Source: JAQBVV01 sp965249205
Lineage (GTDB): Bacteria > Acidobacteriota > Vicinamibacteria > Vicinamibacterales > UBA2999
NCBI GenBank assembly: GCA_965249205.1
Contig: CBDFLL010000004.1
Coordinates: 930,001-994,000 of the forward strand
Length of the DNA: 64,000 nt
Direction of reading: 5' to 3'
Shown: positions 41,790 to 51,452 of the stretch, piece by piece
Layout of the letters: each line of letters begins with the position of its first letter
Numbering within the stretch: position 1 is the stretch's first letter
Made by a program: the position numbers and the translations under genes
Notes under the pieces: generated by a model
Seen by the model: only the letters and a program-made list of their open reading frames with translations
Told to the model about the DNA's origin: nothing
The model's database searches: none

Positions 41790-42653
41790 TTATCCGCGCT
41801 CCCGCGTGTACATGTTGGCCAGGTCGCGATCTTCGCACGGCAGGTCCTCGGTCAGCAGCGCCTGCGGATCGGGATTCAGGTTGCTCCTTTCGGGATTCAT
41901 CACCCACGGCTCGGTCAGATAATCGTCATACACGGTCGCCTGCCACGTGAAACTGTTCCCCTCGCGCGTTATGCGTTCAACGACCCGCATATTGTTGGAG
42001 TGCAAGTACCCGGGCCACGCGAGCCAACTCCAATCGGTGAAGCCCACGCTGTCGATCACCATCGTGTCGCCTTCCCACTCGCCCACGGAATCTCCGTAGT
42101 AGGTCAGGTCCTGCGAACGTATCGGATGGTGCTCGCGGCCATCGATCGGGATGACGCGAAAGGTATTCATGTGCGTATACATAAAGATCAGTTCGGTGTC
42201 GGTCTGCACGATCTTGCTGGGCGCGCCGATGCGCGGCAGGCCCTCCGGATAGCACCGACCGTCCGGATCCTCCGCATTGCCGTTGACGTCCAGGAACTCC
42301 ACGCGCTCCCAGTACTCGGGCTTGTACACCGGCTTGTTCGGGTCCATGCGCTGGCGCACGCCGCTGTCGCGCTCAAAATTGACGCTGGGCGCGCACTCTT
42401 GTGCCGGGTGACACGGGCGTCCCGTGCTCAACACGGTGATGTTACCGTCCGCATCGGGCACCAGAGTCCCGCCTCGACCGCCCGCCCAGACGCCGCTCAG
42501 ATCAGGCTTGCCGTCAGCCGTGCGCGGCGTCTCTGCATTCGGCCCTGGGCCGCCACCCCTCCCTTGCGCAGCCGTGTCCGCGGGCACGAAACACAACGCA
42601 GCCGCAGCAGCAACGACGACGATTCCGTTCGCAAAAATACCTCGACGCATCAT
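41790..42653 (-). CDS. Secreted protein of unknown function (PDLSGVW family)
   Basis: The 287-aa product has a signal peptide (IVVVAAAAALCFVPADTAAQ), then a Gly/Pro linker and TADGKPDLSGVWAGG, a motif typical of abundant secreted acidobacterial and planctomycete proteins. Later conserved parts are TELIFMYTHMNTFRVIPIDGREHH and DSVGEWEGDTMVIDSVGFTDWSWL. Four Cys could form disulfides. The catalytic role is unknown. GGGAG precedes the start codons at 42653. It is between a DUF6152-like gene and the cytochrome, likely one operon. Confidence 0.75.
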   Translation of the reverse strand: MMRRGIFANGIVVVAAAAALCFVPADTAAQGRGGGPGPNAETPRTADGKPDLSGVWAGGRGGTLVPDADGNITVLSTGRPCHPAQECAPSVNFERDSGVRQRMDPNKPVYKPEYWERVEFLDVNGNAEDPDGRCYPEGLPRIGAPSKIVQTDTELIFMYTHMNTFRVIPIDGREHHPIRSQDLTYYGDSVGEWEGDTMVIDSVGFTDWSWLAWPGYLHSNNMRVVERITREGNSFTWQATVYDDYLTEPWVMNPERSNLNPDPQALLTEDLPCEDRDLANMYTRERG

Positions 42654-42689
42654 GACTCCCAGTCTCTTCGAACTGATCGAAGGTGTCAG

Positions 42690-43127
42690 TTACTCGTTGA
42701 GCCGCTGCGCTTCCTCGGAGGTGGGATCTTCGTGAAACAGCGTCACGACCCGCCCATCCGGAAACGTCATCTGGCGAACCCGACCGAGGTTCGCGCCGTT
42801 GAAGGCTGGCGCGAACGTGACGTCGTAGACCTCTCCAACCTTGAAGATCCGCACCATGCCGGCCGCACGCAGGGCCCCTGGTCCCGCGCCCGCCATCTCC
42901 CACTCCTCAACCGTCCCGTCCGGCTTCGTCTCCTCGAACAACCAGCGCACGTGCGGATTGATCATGGCGAACCGCACCAGTGTCCCGGTGAAGGAGCCAA
43001 TCTCGTTCATATCGTATTCAGCCTGGATCGCGTGGTGAGCGGCCACGGGCGGTGCCGAAACCACCCCCGCCATCAACAGCGCTGCAACCATCGCCGCCAC
43101 AACCGTGCCCGTTCTTACGTTCCTCAT
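42690..43127 (-). CDS. Secreted DUF6152-like protein
   Basis: The 145-aa protein begins at the ATG at 43127 with GGAGG at good spacing and has a signal peptide (TGTVVAAMVAALLMAGVVSAPPVAAHHA). The mature part is a small beta-barrel-like domain with FTGTLVRFAMINPHVRWLFEETKPDGTVEEWEMAGAGPGALRAAGM, matching DUF6152. It is the same family as the partial gene at 63710-64000. It lies 28 bases downstream of the 287-aa secreted protein gene at 43156. Ligand unknown. Confidence 0.8.
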   Translation of the reverse strand: MRNVRTGTVVAAMVAALLMAGVVSAPPVAAHHAIQAEYDMNEIGSFTGTLVRFAMINPHVRWLFEETKPDGTVEEWEMAGAGPGALRAAGMVRIFKVGEVYDVTFAPAFNGANLGRVRQMTFPDGRVVTLFHEDPTSEEAQRLNE

Positions 43128-43155
43128 CGCTTGCCTCCCGTTACTGAAATCCGCC

Positions 43156-44019
43156 CTACTGCCCAATGTTCTCCGGCACAGGTATGACCACATACGGATT
43201 ATACGTGTTGGTATTGGTCGTCGTCAGCACCCACGTGGAGTCCCCTTGCGTGCGCGTGATGCGCTTGGGAAGCATGATGTCAGCCCTGTAGTCGTCCCAG
43301 TTCTGATCGCCGTACTCGGCGTATGTCGTCTCGGAGACAACGGCCCCGGTTGTCTCGACCCTCACAATGTAGGTGCCTACCAGATCCATCAGCGCCTCCG
43401 GATGCGGCACCACCAGGCTCGCGTCCTTCCGCACGGACACGTTTACGGTGACATCGGACACGGGATCCGGCAACGGAAACGACAAGACGGCGGATTGATC
43501 GTCCTGCCTCTCCATCGTGGCAAACGGGCCCGCCAGCGTAGCGGCCTTGACAACCCCAAACGGCGTCGTCCAGAGGCGGACCAGGCGCGCCGTCACCTCA
43601 TCGGCAGCCGCGGTGGCGTTCATGCCGCGTTCGGTTTCGTTCCACGCCGCAGTGCCGGACACCACTTCAATCCGTCGCTCGCTCTCCCCAGGTCGAGTCA
43701 GCGTTAAATCCTCGCGCATCCCGGGATAGGAAAAGTTCAGGCTCATCCTGTATTCCGGCACGTCGAACAACTGGTCACCCACCGACAGGCTCCCACTTGC
43801 CCAATGCTCCAGCGTCAGGATCGAATCCAGCGACCCCCGATCGTTATTTGAGCGCCCGCGCAGCATCCCCATTGAATTAGCCAGTTCACCAACGACGTCC
43901 TCGACGGTCGCGGGGAGCTCTGTCGAGGCGGTGGGCCTCTGCGCGCCGACGGGGACAACCAGCGAGCCCACGGTCACCGCAGCCGCCGTGGCCAGTGCCG
44001 CGATTCGAATGCCCATCAT
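43156..44019 (-). CDS. Secreted protein of unknown function
   Basis: The 287-aa product has a signal peptide (IAALATAAAVTVGSLVVPVGAQ), and GGAGA precedes the double ATG at 44019. The mature part is beta-rich with RRIEVVSGTAAWNETERGMNATAAADEVTARLVRLWTTPFGVVKAA and a C-terminal TTTNTNTYNPYVVIPVPENIG. It looks like an outer-membrane lipoprotein-carrier or beta-sandwich fold, but I recognise no family. It heads a four-gene minus-strand series ending in the reaction-centre-type cytochrome. Confidence 0.65.
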   Translation of the reverse strand: MMGIRIAALATAAAVTVGSLVVPVGAQRPTASTELPATVEDVVGELANSMGMLRGRSNNDRGSLDSILTLEHWASGSLSVGDQLFDVPEYRMSLNFSYPGMREDLTLTRPGESERRIEVVSGTAAWNETERGMNATAAADEVTARLVRLWTTPFGVVKAATLAGPFATMERQDDQSAVLSFPLPDPVSDVTVNVSVRKDASLVVPHPEALMDLVGTYIVRVETTGAVVSETTYAEYGDQNWDDYRADIMLPKRITRTQGDSTWVLTTTNTNTYNPYVVIPVPENIGQ

Positions 44020-44451
44020 GAAAAGATCTCCTAAAACTTAATAGTGCCTGGCGATTTCGGAACCCAAAACCACAGATCGGCTGAAGGTTAGTTGAAATCC
44101 CCCGACCGTGTCCACCCATTAGAGGCTACGGTGGTATCTCAGTTGAAACGCTACCGAGGCTACTGCCCGGTGGCCTGACAGGCTGCAGGGCGGGGCAAGT
44201 CGACCGCACGAACCTTCTCAGGCCTATGCCCAGGGCCCGTCGTGTCCCGGTCGGTCCTGCCGTTTCGCGACTCCAGTATGGGCTCGAGACACGAAGTGTG
44301 ATACATCCACTCCATCCATGGCCGACATCGCCGCCCAATCCACGGGGGCACCCTACAAGGTGGCAGCTCGAAGAGACGCGTCGCCGGCAACGATCGACCG
44401 CCCCGTTCCCGTGGGCCAAGGGCGGAAGAATATGATGAATCGTCGGTCTTA
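44020..44451. other. Intergenic region between divergent genes
   Basis: About 430 bases separate the divergent secreted-protein series and the DASS symporter. No convincing frame, RNA gene or repeat was seen. Outward promoters must lie here but no clear consensus boxes stand out. Confidence 0.35.
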
Positions 44452-45972
44452 ATGCCTTCAGACGTAGCCCCAACCACCATCCCCACACCTGTCAAGACCG
44501 AGGCAGAGCTCCGGTTCGATGAGTCACGACGCAAGGTAGGCATCGTCGCCGGTCCGCTCATGTTCCTGCTGGTGCTGGCGTGGCCCTTCGCGTCGCTCTC
44601 ACCGGAGGCGCACCGGCTGGCCGCGGTGATGGCGCTGGTGATCGTCTTCTGGATCACCGAGGCGCTGCCGCTGGCCGTGACCTCGTTGCTCGGGCCGTCG
44701 CTGGCGATCGTCCTGCAGGTCGCGCCGGCCGGGTTAACGTTCCGGCCGTTTGCGAGCACGACGATCTTTCTGTTCATCGGCAGCTTCATCCTGGCGCAGG
44801 CGCTGTTCGTCCATCGGGTCAACGAGCGGGTCGCGTTCGGTGTGCTCTCCCTGAAGATCGTCGGCGCACGACCGACCCGCATCCTGATCGCGTACGGCCT
44901 GCTGGCCGCCTTCCTCTCAGCCTGGATGAGCAATACCGCGACGGCGGCCATGCTGGTGCCGATCGGGTTGTCGCTGATCCGGTTCATGGAATCGGAGGCG
45001 GACATTCCGAAGAAGTACGGCACCGCGCTGATGCTCATAACGACCTACTGCTGCTCGCGCGGCGGCATGGCAACGCCGGTTGGCACGCCGCCCAACCTGA
45101 TCGCCGTCGGCATGATCAGCGAACAGCTCGACGTGCGAATCACGTTCGTCCAGTGGATGCTGTTCTCGATGCCGATCGTGCTCGTGCTCTTGGCGATCGT
45201 GCTTGCGTATCTCAGCTGGGCGGGAAACGCCGGGGTCGACGAGATTCCGGGCACCGACAGGATCATCGCCGAGCGCAAGGCAGCTCTGGGACCGTGGCGA
45301 CGGGGCGAGATCAACGCCGTCATTGCGTTCGGCGTCACGGTCACGTTGTGGGTCGGCCCGGGCCTTCTGGCGCTGGTGCTGGGGCGCGAGCATCCGGTGA
45401 CGGTGTCGGTGCTCGCAAGCATTCCGGAGGCAGTGGCTGCGATGGTGGGTGTCGTCCTCCTGTTCCTGCTGCCAATCAGCAAGACTGAGCGCAGCACGAT
45501 CACCTGGCGTCAAGCCGCCCAGATCGACTGGGGCACGATCCTGCTGTTCGGCGGAGGCCTGGCGCTGGGGGCGCTGGCGGCGTCGACAGGTCTGGCGCGA
45601 GTGGTCGGCGAAGGCATCACCGGACTGGTGCCGACCAGTGACCTGGCGGCGCTGACGTTCGCTGCGGCGTTCTTCACCGTGGTCTTGTCGGAAACGATGT
45701 CCAACACGGCCGCGACCAACATCTCCATACCCATCGTGATCTCGATTGCGATGGCATCCGGGGTCGACCCGATTGTCCCGTCGGTGGCGTCGGCGTTGTC
45801 GGCGTCGGTCGCCGACGCGCTGCCCGTCTCGACGCCCCCGAACGCAATTGTCTACGCCTCCGGCCGTGTGACCATCACCGACATGATCCGATACGGTGTC
45901 GTCATGGATCTGATCGCCGTGACACTGGTTCCGGGGCTCGCGCTGCTGATCATTCCGCTGTTTCTCGGGTAG
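44452..45972 (+). CDS. DASS-family (SLC13) sodium-coupled anion symporter
   Basis: The 506-aa protein has about 12 membrane helices. Both SNT substrate/sodium signatures of the divalent anion:Na+ symporter family are present (AWMSNTATAAML in the first half, ETMSNTAATNISIP in the second), along with GGMATPVGTPPNLIAVGM and SVADALPVSTPPNAIVYASG, which hold the second Na+ site. Substrates of the family are dicarboxylates, citrate or sulfate; the sequence alone does not decide. It stands alone between an intergenic region and the truncated MBL-fold gene. Confidence 0.88.
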   Translation: MPSDVAPTTIPTPVKTEAELRFDESRRKVGIVAGPLMFLLVLAWPFASLSPEAHRLAAVMALVIVFWITEALPLAVTSLLGPSLAIVLQVAPAGLTFRPFASTTIFLFIGSFILAQALFVHRVNERVAFGVLSLKIVGARPTRILIAYGLLAAFLSAWMSNTATAAMLVPIGLSLIRFMESEADIPKKYGTALMLITTYCCSRGGMATPVGTPPNLIAVGMISEQLDVRITFVQWMLFSMPIVLVLLAIVLAYLSWAGNAGVDEIPGTDRIIAERKAALGPWRRGEINAVIAFGVTVTLWVGPGLLALVLGREHPVTVSVLASIPEAVAAMVGVVLLFLLPISKTERSTITWRQAAQIDWGTILLFGGGLALGALAASTGLARVVGEGITGLVPTSDLAALTFAAAFFTVVLSETMSNTAATNISIPIVISIAMASGVDPIVPSVASALSASVADALPVSTPPNAIVYASGRVTITDMIRYGVVMDLIAVTLVPGLALLIIPLFLG

Positions 45973-46113
45973 TCTCGGCGGGAGAGGACACATCGGCGTC
46001 GGATGGAGTATCGTCGGCTCGTATTCGGTGAAGAATCAGGTCAGATTCCCGGCCGTTGAGCGACGGACTCGACGGCGGGCAGGGCACCGGATGCAATCGG
46101 AGGGTTAAAGCGT

Positions 46114-47191
46114 ATGACGTCTCTTACATCGATACGAGACCGGCGATGGCTGGCGCTGATGGCCGGCGTCGCTGGCGTGGCGCTGACGGTGTGGCTCTCG
46201 AGTTCAACGACAGGCGCGCAAGGCTACCACCTGGGCCTTCCCGACGAGCCCGCGTGCCAGTCCCTCACCCCCGCGTCGGCGGGTGGGCCCCTTCCGAACA
46301 ACCAGAACCTGATGGTGCTCCGCTTCCTCGGGGTCGCGAACTATGAGCTGACCTATCGCGGACAGGTGATTCTCCTCGACGCCGGGATCGAATTGCTGCC
46401 GTGGTGGGCACAGACCGGGCTGACGCGCGATCAGATCACCAAGGCTGACGGCATCTTCATCGGTCACGCCCATGGCGAACATCTCTGGGACGTGCCGTAC
46501 ATCGCTGAGCGAACGGGTGCGACGGTGATGGCGGATCCCATCGGCGCCACGTTCCTGAGGGAATCCGGGCTGCCAGAGAGCCAGATTTCCGAAGTCAAGG
46601 GGCTTGGGGGAGACGGGGAAACCGCGGCCTTCGACGGATTCACCGTTCGGCCGGTGCTCGGCCATCACAACATCATTGACACCACCTACATCAGGAAGAT
46701 TCGGACCGCCGCCGGAGCCGTGACGCTCAAGCCCGGTCTCACGGACCCCGAAGAAGCGTTTCGGCAGGAGCTCGGCGAGCGCGGGCCCCGGCTCGATCCC
46801 GAGACCCGACAGCGGCTGGTCACCGAGGGCACGATGCGGTATGTCGTCTCGCTGGATAACGGGTTCCGGTTGATCTACGGCGACAGCGCTGGGCCCGTCA
46901 CCGACGCTGAAAGCGAGCTGATGGAGACGGTGCCTGCGTTGGATGTAGCGCTGATCCCGTACTACGGGCTTGAAATGGCTACCCCCCTCACGATGAACTT
47001 CGTTCGGTTGTTCAAACCGTCCGTCATCGTTCCCACACACTTTGATGGCCATCGGGCGCGCACACTCGACATGCCTATCGGGCCGCTCGCGCTCGAGGTC
47101 AGAAAAGAGCTGCCTGAGACCACCGTGCTCACGCCGCTGCTCAAGGCTCCGATCTGCATCGACACCGTGACCAAGGAAGTCTTTGTCGGCT
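46114..47191 (+). pseudogene. MBL-fold hydrolase gene, 3' end cut by IS copy 2
   Basis: About 359 codons from the ATG at 46114 (GGAGGG upstream). A signal peptide (LALMAGVAGVALTVWLSSSTTGAQ) is followed by a metallo-beta-lactamase fold with IFIGHAHGEHLWDVPYIAE (metal ligands HxHxEH, where Glu replaces the usual Asp), GHHNIIDTTY and VIVPTHFDGHRA. At 47192 the reading frame runs into the IS, adding foreign residues until a stop inside it at 47658. The native C-terminus is therefore lost, although the core fold appears almost complete. Activity may persist. Confidence 0.72.
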
Positions 47192-48235
47192 CGTGCTTAT
47201 CCGGTTGTTTCAGCAAGCCACCACCGGTAGTGTATCGGCGTGGCGCGCCCGTCGTTTCCGAAGAATCTCCGGGAGTTTCAGCGGCAATTTGCGACCGACG
47301 AGGCCTGTCAGGACTACTTGGCGGCGTGCCGCTGGCCGGACGGCTTTGTGTGTCCCCGGTGCCGGCACGCGCGCGGCTATCACCTGACCACACACCGGCG
47401 CTGGCAATGTGCGGCGTGCCGGTATCAGGTGTCGCTGACCGCCGGGACGATTCTCCACAACACGAAGACGCCGCTCCTGGTGTGGTTCTGGGCGGCCTAT
47501 TTGACGGTTACCGACAAGCGGGGCCTCTCGGCGCTCCTGCTGCAGCGGCAGTTGGGCCTGCGGCGGTACGAAACGGCGTGGCTGCTGTTGCACAAGCTGC
47601 GGCGCGCGATGGTGAACGCGGGGCGGGAGCCCTTGTACGGCGACGTGGAGATCGATGACACCTGGGTGGGCGCGCCCCAGGCCGGCCTGCGCGGCAGTCG
47701 CCAACTCAAGGGGCGGAAAGCCGCGCTGGTGCTGGTGGCGGTGGAACGACGCGGGGATCGGTCGGGTCGGGTCCGCATGTCCGTGATCCCGAACTTCAAA
47801 CAATCGACGATGCTCGCGTTCGTCACTCACCACATTGCGCCGGGGGCGACGGTCTACACCGACGGGCTGAAAAGTTTCGATGGGCTCCAGGCCGCTGACG
47901 TGAGACACGTCGCCCGCCCGCAACCGATCCGGAGCGCCCTGCACAGGGGGGTGCCCTCCGTCGTGCCTTTGGCCGACCGCGTCATCGGCAATTGCCAACA
48001 GTGGTTGATTGGCACGCACCACGGCGTCAGTAAGGCGCAACTACAGGTCTACCTCGATGAGTTCGTGTTTCGGCACAATCGGCGGCGGCACCCGATGGCC
48101 GCCTTTCAGACCCTGCTGGGCCTGGGGACCGGACGGACGCCCACGCCCGCCCGACGGATTCGCGGCGCGCAGGACGTGCGCCCCCCAGGCTGATCGCAAG
48201 ATATAGGGGTTAGCTGAAACAACCGGATAAGCACG
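47192..48235 (+). mobile_element. IS1595-family insertion sequence, copy 2
   Basis: 1044 bp with the same ends as copy 1 but in opposite orientation. The left flank is TGTCGGCT and the right flank AGTGGTCT, so there is no target duplication. The right end abuts MITE A copy 2, leaving only the A of the expected TA. This suggests an adjacent deletion or recombination after insertion. Confidence 0.9.
47240..48193 (+). CDS. IS1595-family transposase (copy 2)
   Basis: The 317-aa protein is nearly identical to the product of copy 1, with the same zinc ribbon and DDE motifs (GDVEIDDTWVGAPQ, VYTDGLKSFDGL). It differs at a few positions (Asp for Ala at residue 20, His for Arg near 47). No stop or frameshift is visible, so it should be functional. 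The gene starts with GTG. Confidence 0.93.
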   Translation: MARPSFPKNLREFQRQFATDEACQDYLAACRWPDGFVCPRCRHARGYHLTTHRRWQCAACRYQVSLTAGTILHNTKTPLLVWFWAAYLTVTDKRGLSALLLQRQLGLRRYETAWLLLHKLRRAMVNAGREPLYGDVEIDDTWVGAPQAGLRGSRQLKGRKAALVLVAVERRGDRSGRVRMSVIPNFKQSTMLAFVTHHIAPGATVYTDGLKSFDGLQAADVRHVARPQPIRSALHRGVPSVVPLADRVIGNCQQWLIGTHHGVSKAQLQVYLDEFVFRHNRRRHPMAAFQTLLGLGTGRTPTPARRIRGAQDVRPPG

Positions 48236-48236
48236 A

Positions 48237-48395
48237 GTGGTCTGGTTGCGAATCAGCTCGGCATTCGGCCGGCGATGCCTCCCGCCTGGCGGCGTTGCTC
48301 CTCCGTCACATGCGCCCGGTATGCTCCCTCGTCGCGCCTGGCCAGCCGGGCGCCCCACCGCCCTCGGTGCACAAGCCAATTCGCAACCAGACCAC
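48237..48395. mobile_element. MITE A, copy 2, without nested insertions
   Basis: Terminal repeats GTGGTCTGGTTGCGAAT lie at both ends and TA follows at 48396-48397. In reverse complement it aligns over its whole length with copy 1 at 36779-38175 once elements B, C and D and the IS are removed. It therefore shows the empty target sites. It has no coding capacity. Confidence 0.85.
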
Positions 48396-48416
48396 TAAGT
48401 ACAAGTGAAAGTCGCG

Positions 48417-50456
48417 CTAGACTGCCGGCCTGACCGCTGTGGGTCCCGCCGGCAGGTGCCGGGCTTTCTGCAACTGGAGCAACGCGAGCGCCACGGCGAT
48501 CGTGAATCCGACGGCGTCGGTGACCGGGAAGACCACCACGAGCAGGCCGGCGGCGGTCACCGCCACCACACGTTCCACCCGGCCGGCCGGCGCCCACAGA
48601 TAGCCGATCATCGCGGCGCCCCAGAGGCCGATCGCCAGCAGCGCTTTTCCGATCACATACGCTGAATCGGACCAGCCGCCCAGCAGCATCAGCGCCGGGT
48701 CGTACACCGCCATGTAGGGCACGACGAACCCTGCAATGGCAATTTGCGTGGCCTTGAATCCGATCCGCATGTACGGGGCCTTGGCGATCGAGGAGGCAGC
48801 CAGCGCGGCCAGCGCGACAGGCGGTGTGAGGTCCGCCATGATCCCGAAATAGAAGACGAACATGTGCGAGACGATGAGCGGCACGCCCAGCTGCAGCAGC
48901 GCCGGCGCGGCGACGGCACTCGTGATGATGTAGTTCGGAATGGTCGGGATACCCATGCCGAGCACCAGGCAGACTACCATCGTGAGCACGAGGGACAGGA
49001 AGAGGCTCGCGTTGCCCACCTGGAGAATGAAGCCGGCAATGGTGCTCGCGGCCCCGGTCAAGGTCAGCACGCCGATGACCACGCCGACAATCGCGCACGC
49101 CAGGCCGACTGGCAGCGCCTGCGTGGCTCCGTCGATCAGGCCGGTCCGCATGATCTGTAACGTTGCGCGGCCGCCCTGCGCGAAGCCATTCACGATGACG
49201 AGCACGGCGATCACGGCAATGACCGGCGTGATGCCCCAGAGCGTGAAGCTGGACGCGCCCAGGCCGAGCGCGATCCAGAAAAACACACGAAACGCCTGTG
49301 GGCCGATCGAGGCCGAGATGCTGGCACCCAGAATCAGCAGCGCCGTCAAGGCCAGTCCGGTCAGCCCGGCGAACATCGGCGTGAAACCGTTGAACAGCAT
49401 GAGGACGAGGCCGGCCACTGGAACCAGCAGGTACCACTGCCGCCGGATCGCGTCCCACGCATTTGGACACTCGTCCTTCGGCATGCCCATCAGCTGTGCG
49501 CGACCGGCCTCGAGGTGCACCATCCAGAACGCCGTCGCGTAGTAGAGGACCGCGGGAACGATGGCGGCCTTGCAGATCTCGATGTAGGGCACGTTGAGCG
49601 TTTCGGCCATGATGAACGCGACCGCGCCCATCACCGGCGGCATGATCTGACCGCCCATGCTCGCGGTCGTTTCCACGGCTCCGGCGAACACGGACGAATA
49701 GCCGAAGCGTTGCATGAGCGGAATCGTGAAGGACCCCACCGTCAGCACGTTGGCCACACCCGAGCCGCTGATCGTGCCCATGAATCCCGACGAGACGACC
49801 GAGACCTTCGCTGGACCGCCCTTCGTGTGGCCGACGGTGCCGAGGGCCACGGAATTGAACAAGCGCATCATGCCGCTGTGCTCGAGAAAGCTGCCAAAGA
49901 GAATGAAGAGAAAGATGTAGGTCGCAGACACAAGCGTGGGCGTGCCGTAGATGCCACCCGTGGCGACGTAGAGTTGCGCGACGACCTGGTCGTAGCCGAA
50001 CGGCCTATGTGCGAGGGATCCGGGAAGAAACTGGCCGAACAAGCCGTACGCGAGAAACACACCGGCCACGGTCGGCAGCGCGATACCGATCACCCGTCGC
50101 GCCGCCTCGAAGAGCAGGCCCACGACGGCGGTGCCCACGATGAGGTCGGCGGTATTCGGTTGCCCCGCTCGTTGAATCAGGTCCGCCTCGAAGACCCAGT
50201 GGTAGAAGCCCAGGGCGAACGCGCCGAGCGCCAGTAGCCAGTCGTGCCAGGGAATCGTGTGGTGGTGGCCGCGGCGTGCCGCCGGGTACAGGAGATACGC
50301 GAGGAGGAGGAGAAACGCGACATGCAGCGACCGGGTAACCTGGCTCGAGAGAGGACTGATCGCCGCGATCGTGAGCTGGAATGCCGAGAAGGTGAGCGCA
50401 CCGGCCATGATCGTCAGCCGACTGGCACCGGCCAGCTGACGCGCTCCGTCGGTCAC
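48417..50456 (-). CDS. TRAP transporter fused permease (TAXI type)
   Basis: The 679-aa protein is the fused small (4TM) and large (12TM) subunits of a TRAP transporter used with TAXI-type binding proteins. About 16-18 helices are evident; the large-subunit signatures include FGSFLEHSGMMRLF, GGPAKVSVVSSGFMGTISGSGVANVLTVGSFTIPLM and EAAASMGGQ-like ETTASMGGQIMPPVMGAVAFIMAE. It imports an organic acid using an ion gradient together with the lipoprotein encoded just upstream. Its start overlaps the stop of that gene by 4 bases. Confidence 0.92.
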   Translation of the reverse strand: MTDGARQLAGASRLTIMAGALTFSAFQLTIAAISPLSSQVTRSLHVAFLLLLAYLLYPAARRGHHHTIPWHDWLLALGAFALGFYHWVFEADLIQRAGQPNTADLIVGTAVVGLLFEAARRVIGIALPTVAGVFLAYGLFGQFLPGSLAHRPFGYDQVVAQLYVATGGIYGTPTLVSATYIFLFILFGSFLEHSGMMRLFNSVALGTVGHTKGGPAKVSVVSSGFMGTISGSGVANVLTVGSFTIPLMQRFGYSSVFAGAVETTASMGGQIMPPVMGAVAFIMAETLNVPYIEICKAAIVPAVLYYATAFWMVHLEAGRAQLMGMPKDECPNAWDAIRRQWYLLVPVAGLVLMLFNGFTPMFAGLTGLALTALLILGASISASIGPQAFRVFFWIALGLGASSFTLWGITPVIAVIAVLVIVNGFAQGGRATLQIMRTGLIDGATQALPVGLACAIVGVVIGVLTLTGAASTIAGFILQVGNASLFLSLVLTMVVCLVLGMGIPTIPNYIITSAVAAPALLQLGVPLIVSHMFVFYFGIMADLTPPVALAALAASSIAKAPYMRIGFKATQIAIAGFVVPYMAVYDPALMLLGGWSDSAYVIGKALLAIGLWGAAMIGYLWAPAGRVERVVAVTAAGLLVVVFPVTDAVGFTIAVALALLQLQKARHLPAGPTAVRPAV

Positions 50457-51403
50457 TCGAGCAGGCCGACTTCCCTGTAGTAGGCAGCGGCTCCGGGATG
50501 AAGCGGCACGTCGAGGTTCAGCACAGCATCCTCGCGGGAGATCTGTTCCGCCGCGGAGTGCGCGGCGGCGAGTTCGTCGAGGTGCTCAAACAGCGCCTTC
50601 GTCATCCGGTAGATCACGTCGTCCGGCACGCTGTCGTGCGTGACGAGTACATTGCGGATCGAGGCGGTCACCACCGGCTCGGCCTGTCCGTCGTAGGTGC
50701 CGGCCGGGATCGTGGCTGGTTGATACACCGCGCGGCCGACGTTCTCCACGACGTCGGCGGGAATGGGAATCACGACGATCGGTACGCTGACGGCGAGGTC
50801 GCGGAGCGACGCCACGCCGAGCCCGGCCGACTGGAGCGTGATATCGAGCTGACGGTTCTTGATCAGCTCCACCGACTCGCTGAACGAGAGATATTCAACT
50901 CTTGAAAAGTCGTCGTACGAGAGCCCCGCCGCCGCCACGATCGCTCGCGCGTTCAGTTCCGTGCCGGAGCCTGGAGCGCCGACCGAAATACGCTTGCCTC
51001 GCAGGTCAGCGAGCGTTTCGACGCCTGCATCGGCGCTGGCGACGATCTGAATGTAGTTGGGGTAGATCGTCGCGACCGCCCGGAGCTTTCTGAGCGGCGT
51101 CGTGAATCCGGCATCCGCGTTTCCCTCCCAGGCGTCTGCCAGAACATCCCCGAGAGTAAACGCCAGCTCGCCACGTTCCGCTTCCAGCAGGCGCATGTTC
51201 TCGGCCGAGGCGGCCGTTGACTGCACCGAAATGTTCGCTTCAGGGATCACCGTGCGGAACACCTGCGACAGCGCGACACCGAGCGGATAGTAGACGCCAC
51301 TGGTGTTACCAGTCAGGACCGTCAGAAACATGGGCGGCGTGCCGGCGCCGCATCCCAGGAACAGGGCCGTAGCGGTGGTCACCGCAAGCAGTTGTCGTGT
51401 CAC
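50453..51403 (-). CDS. TAXI-family TRAP transporter binding lipoprotein
   Basis: About 316 aa from a GTG at 51403, chosen because GGAGA lies upstream and a short lipoprotein signal then follows at once (LLAVTTATALFLGCGAG, lipobox LFLGC). An ATG at 51478 would give a poor, overlong signal and overlap the NeuB-like gene. TAXI features are LTGNTSGVYYPLGVALSQVF, RGKRISVGAPGSGTELNARAIVAAAGLSYDDF and SVELIKNRQLDITLQSAGLGVASLRDLA. It captures a dicarboxylate or similar ligand for the permease. Spacing of 50 bases from the NeuB-like gene suggests one operon. Confidence 0.9.
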   Translation of the reverse strand: MTRQLLAVTTATALFLGCGAGTPPMFLTVLTGNTSGVYYPLGVALSQVFRTVIPEANISVQSTAASAENMRLLEAERGELAFTLGDVLADAWEGNADAGFTTPLRKLRAVATIYPNYIQIVASADAGVETLADLRGKRISVGAPGSGTELNARAIVAAAGLSYDDFSRVEYLSFSESVELIKNRQLDITLQSAGLGVASLRDLAVSVPIVVIPIPADVVENVGRAVYQPATIPAGTYDGQAEPVVTASIRNVLVTHDSVPDDVIYRMTKALFEHLDELAAAHSAAEQISREDAVLNLDVPLHPGAAAYYREVGLLE

Positions 51404-51452
51404 CGCTGGTCTCCGGGCGACGGCAATCGCGTGATCCGGCCTCCTGACCGCG

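Noticed and set aside
47192..47658. A longer MBL-fold protein reading through the IS
   Set aside because: The residues after 47192 are translated from IS DNA in a frame different from the transposase and do not belong to the enzyme.
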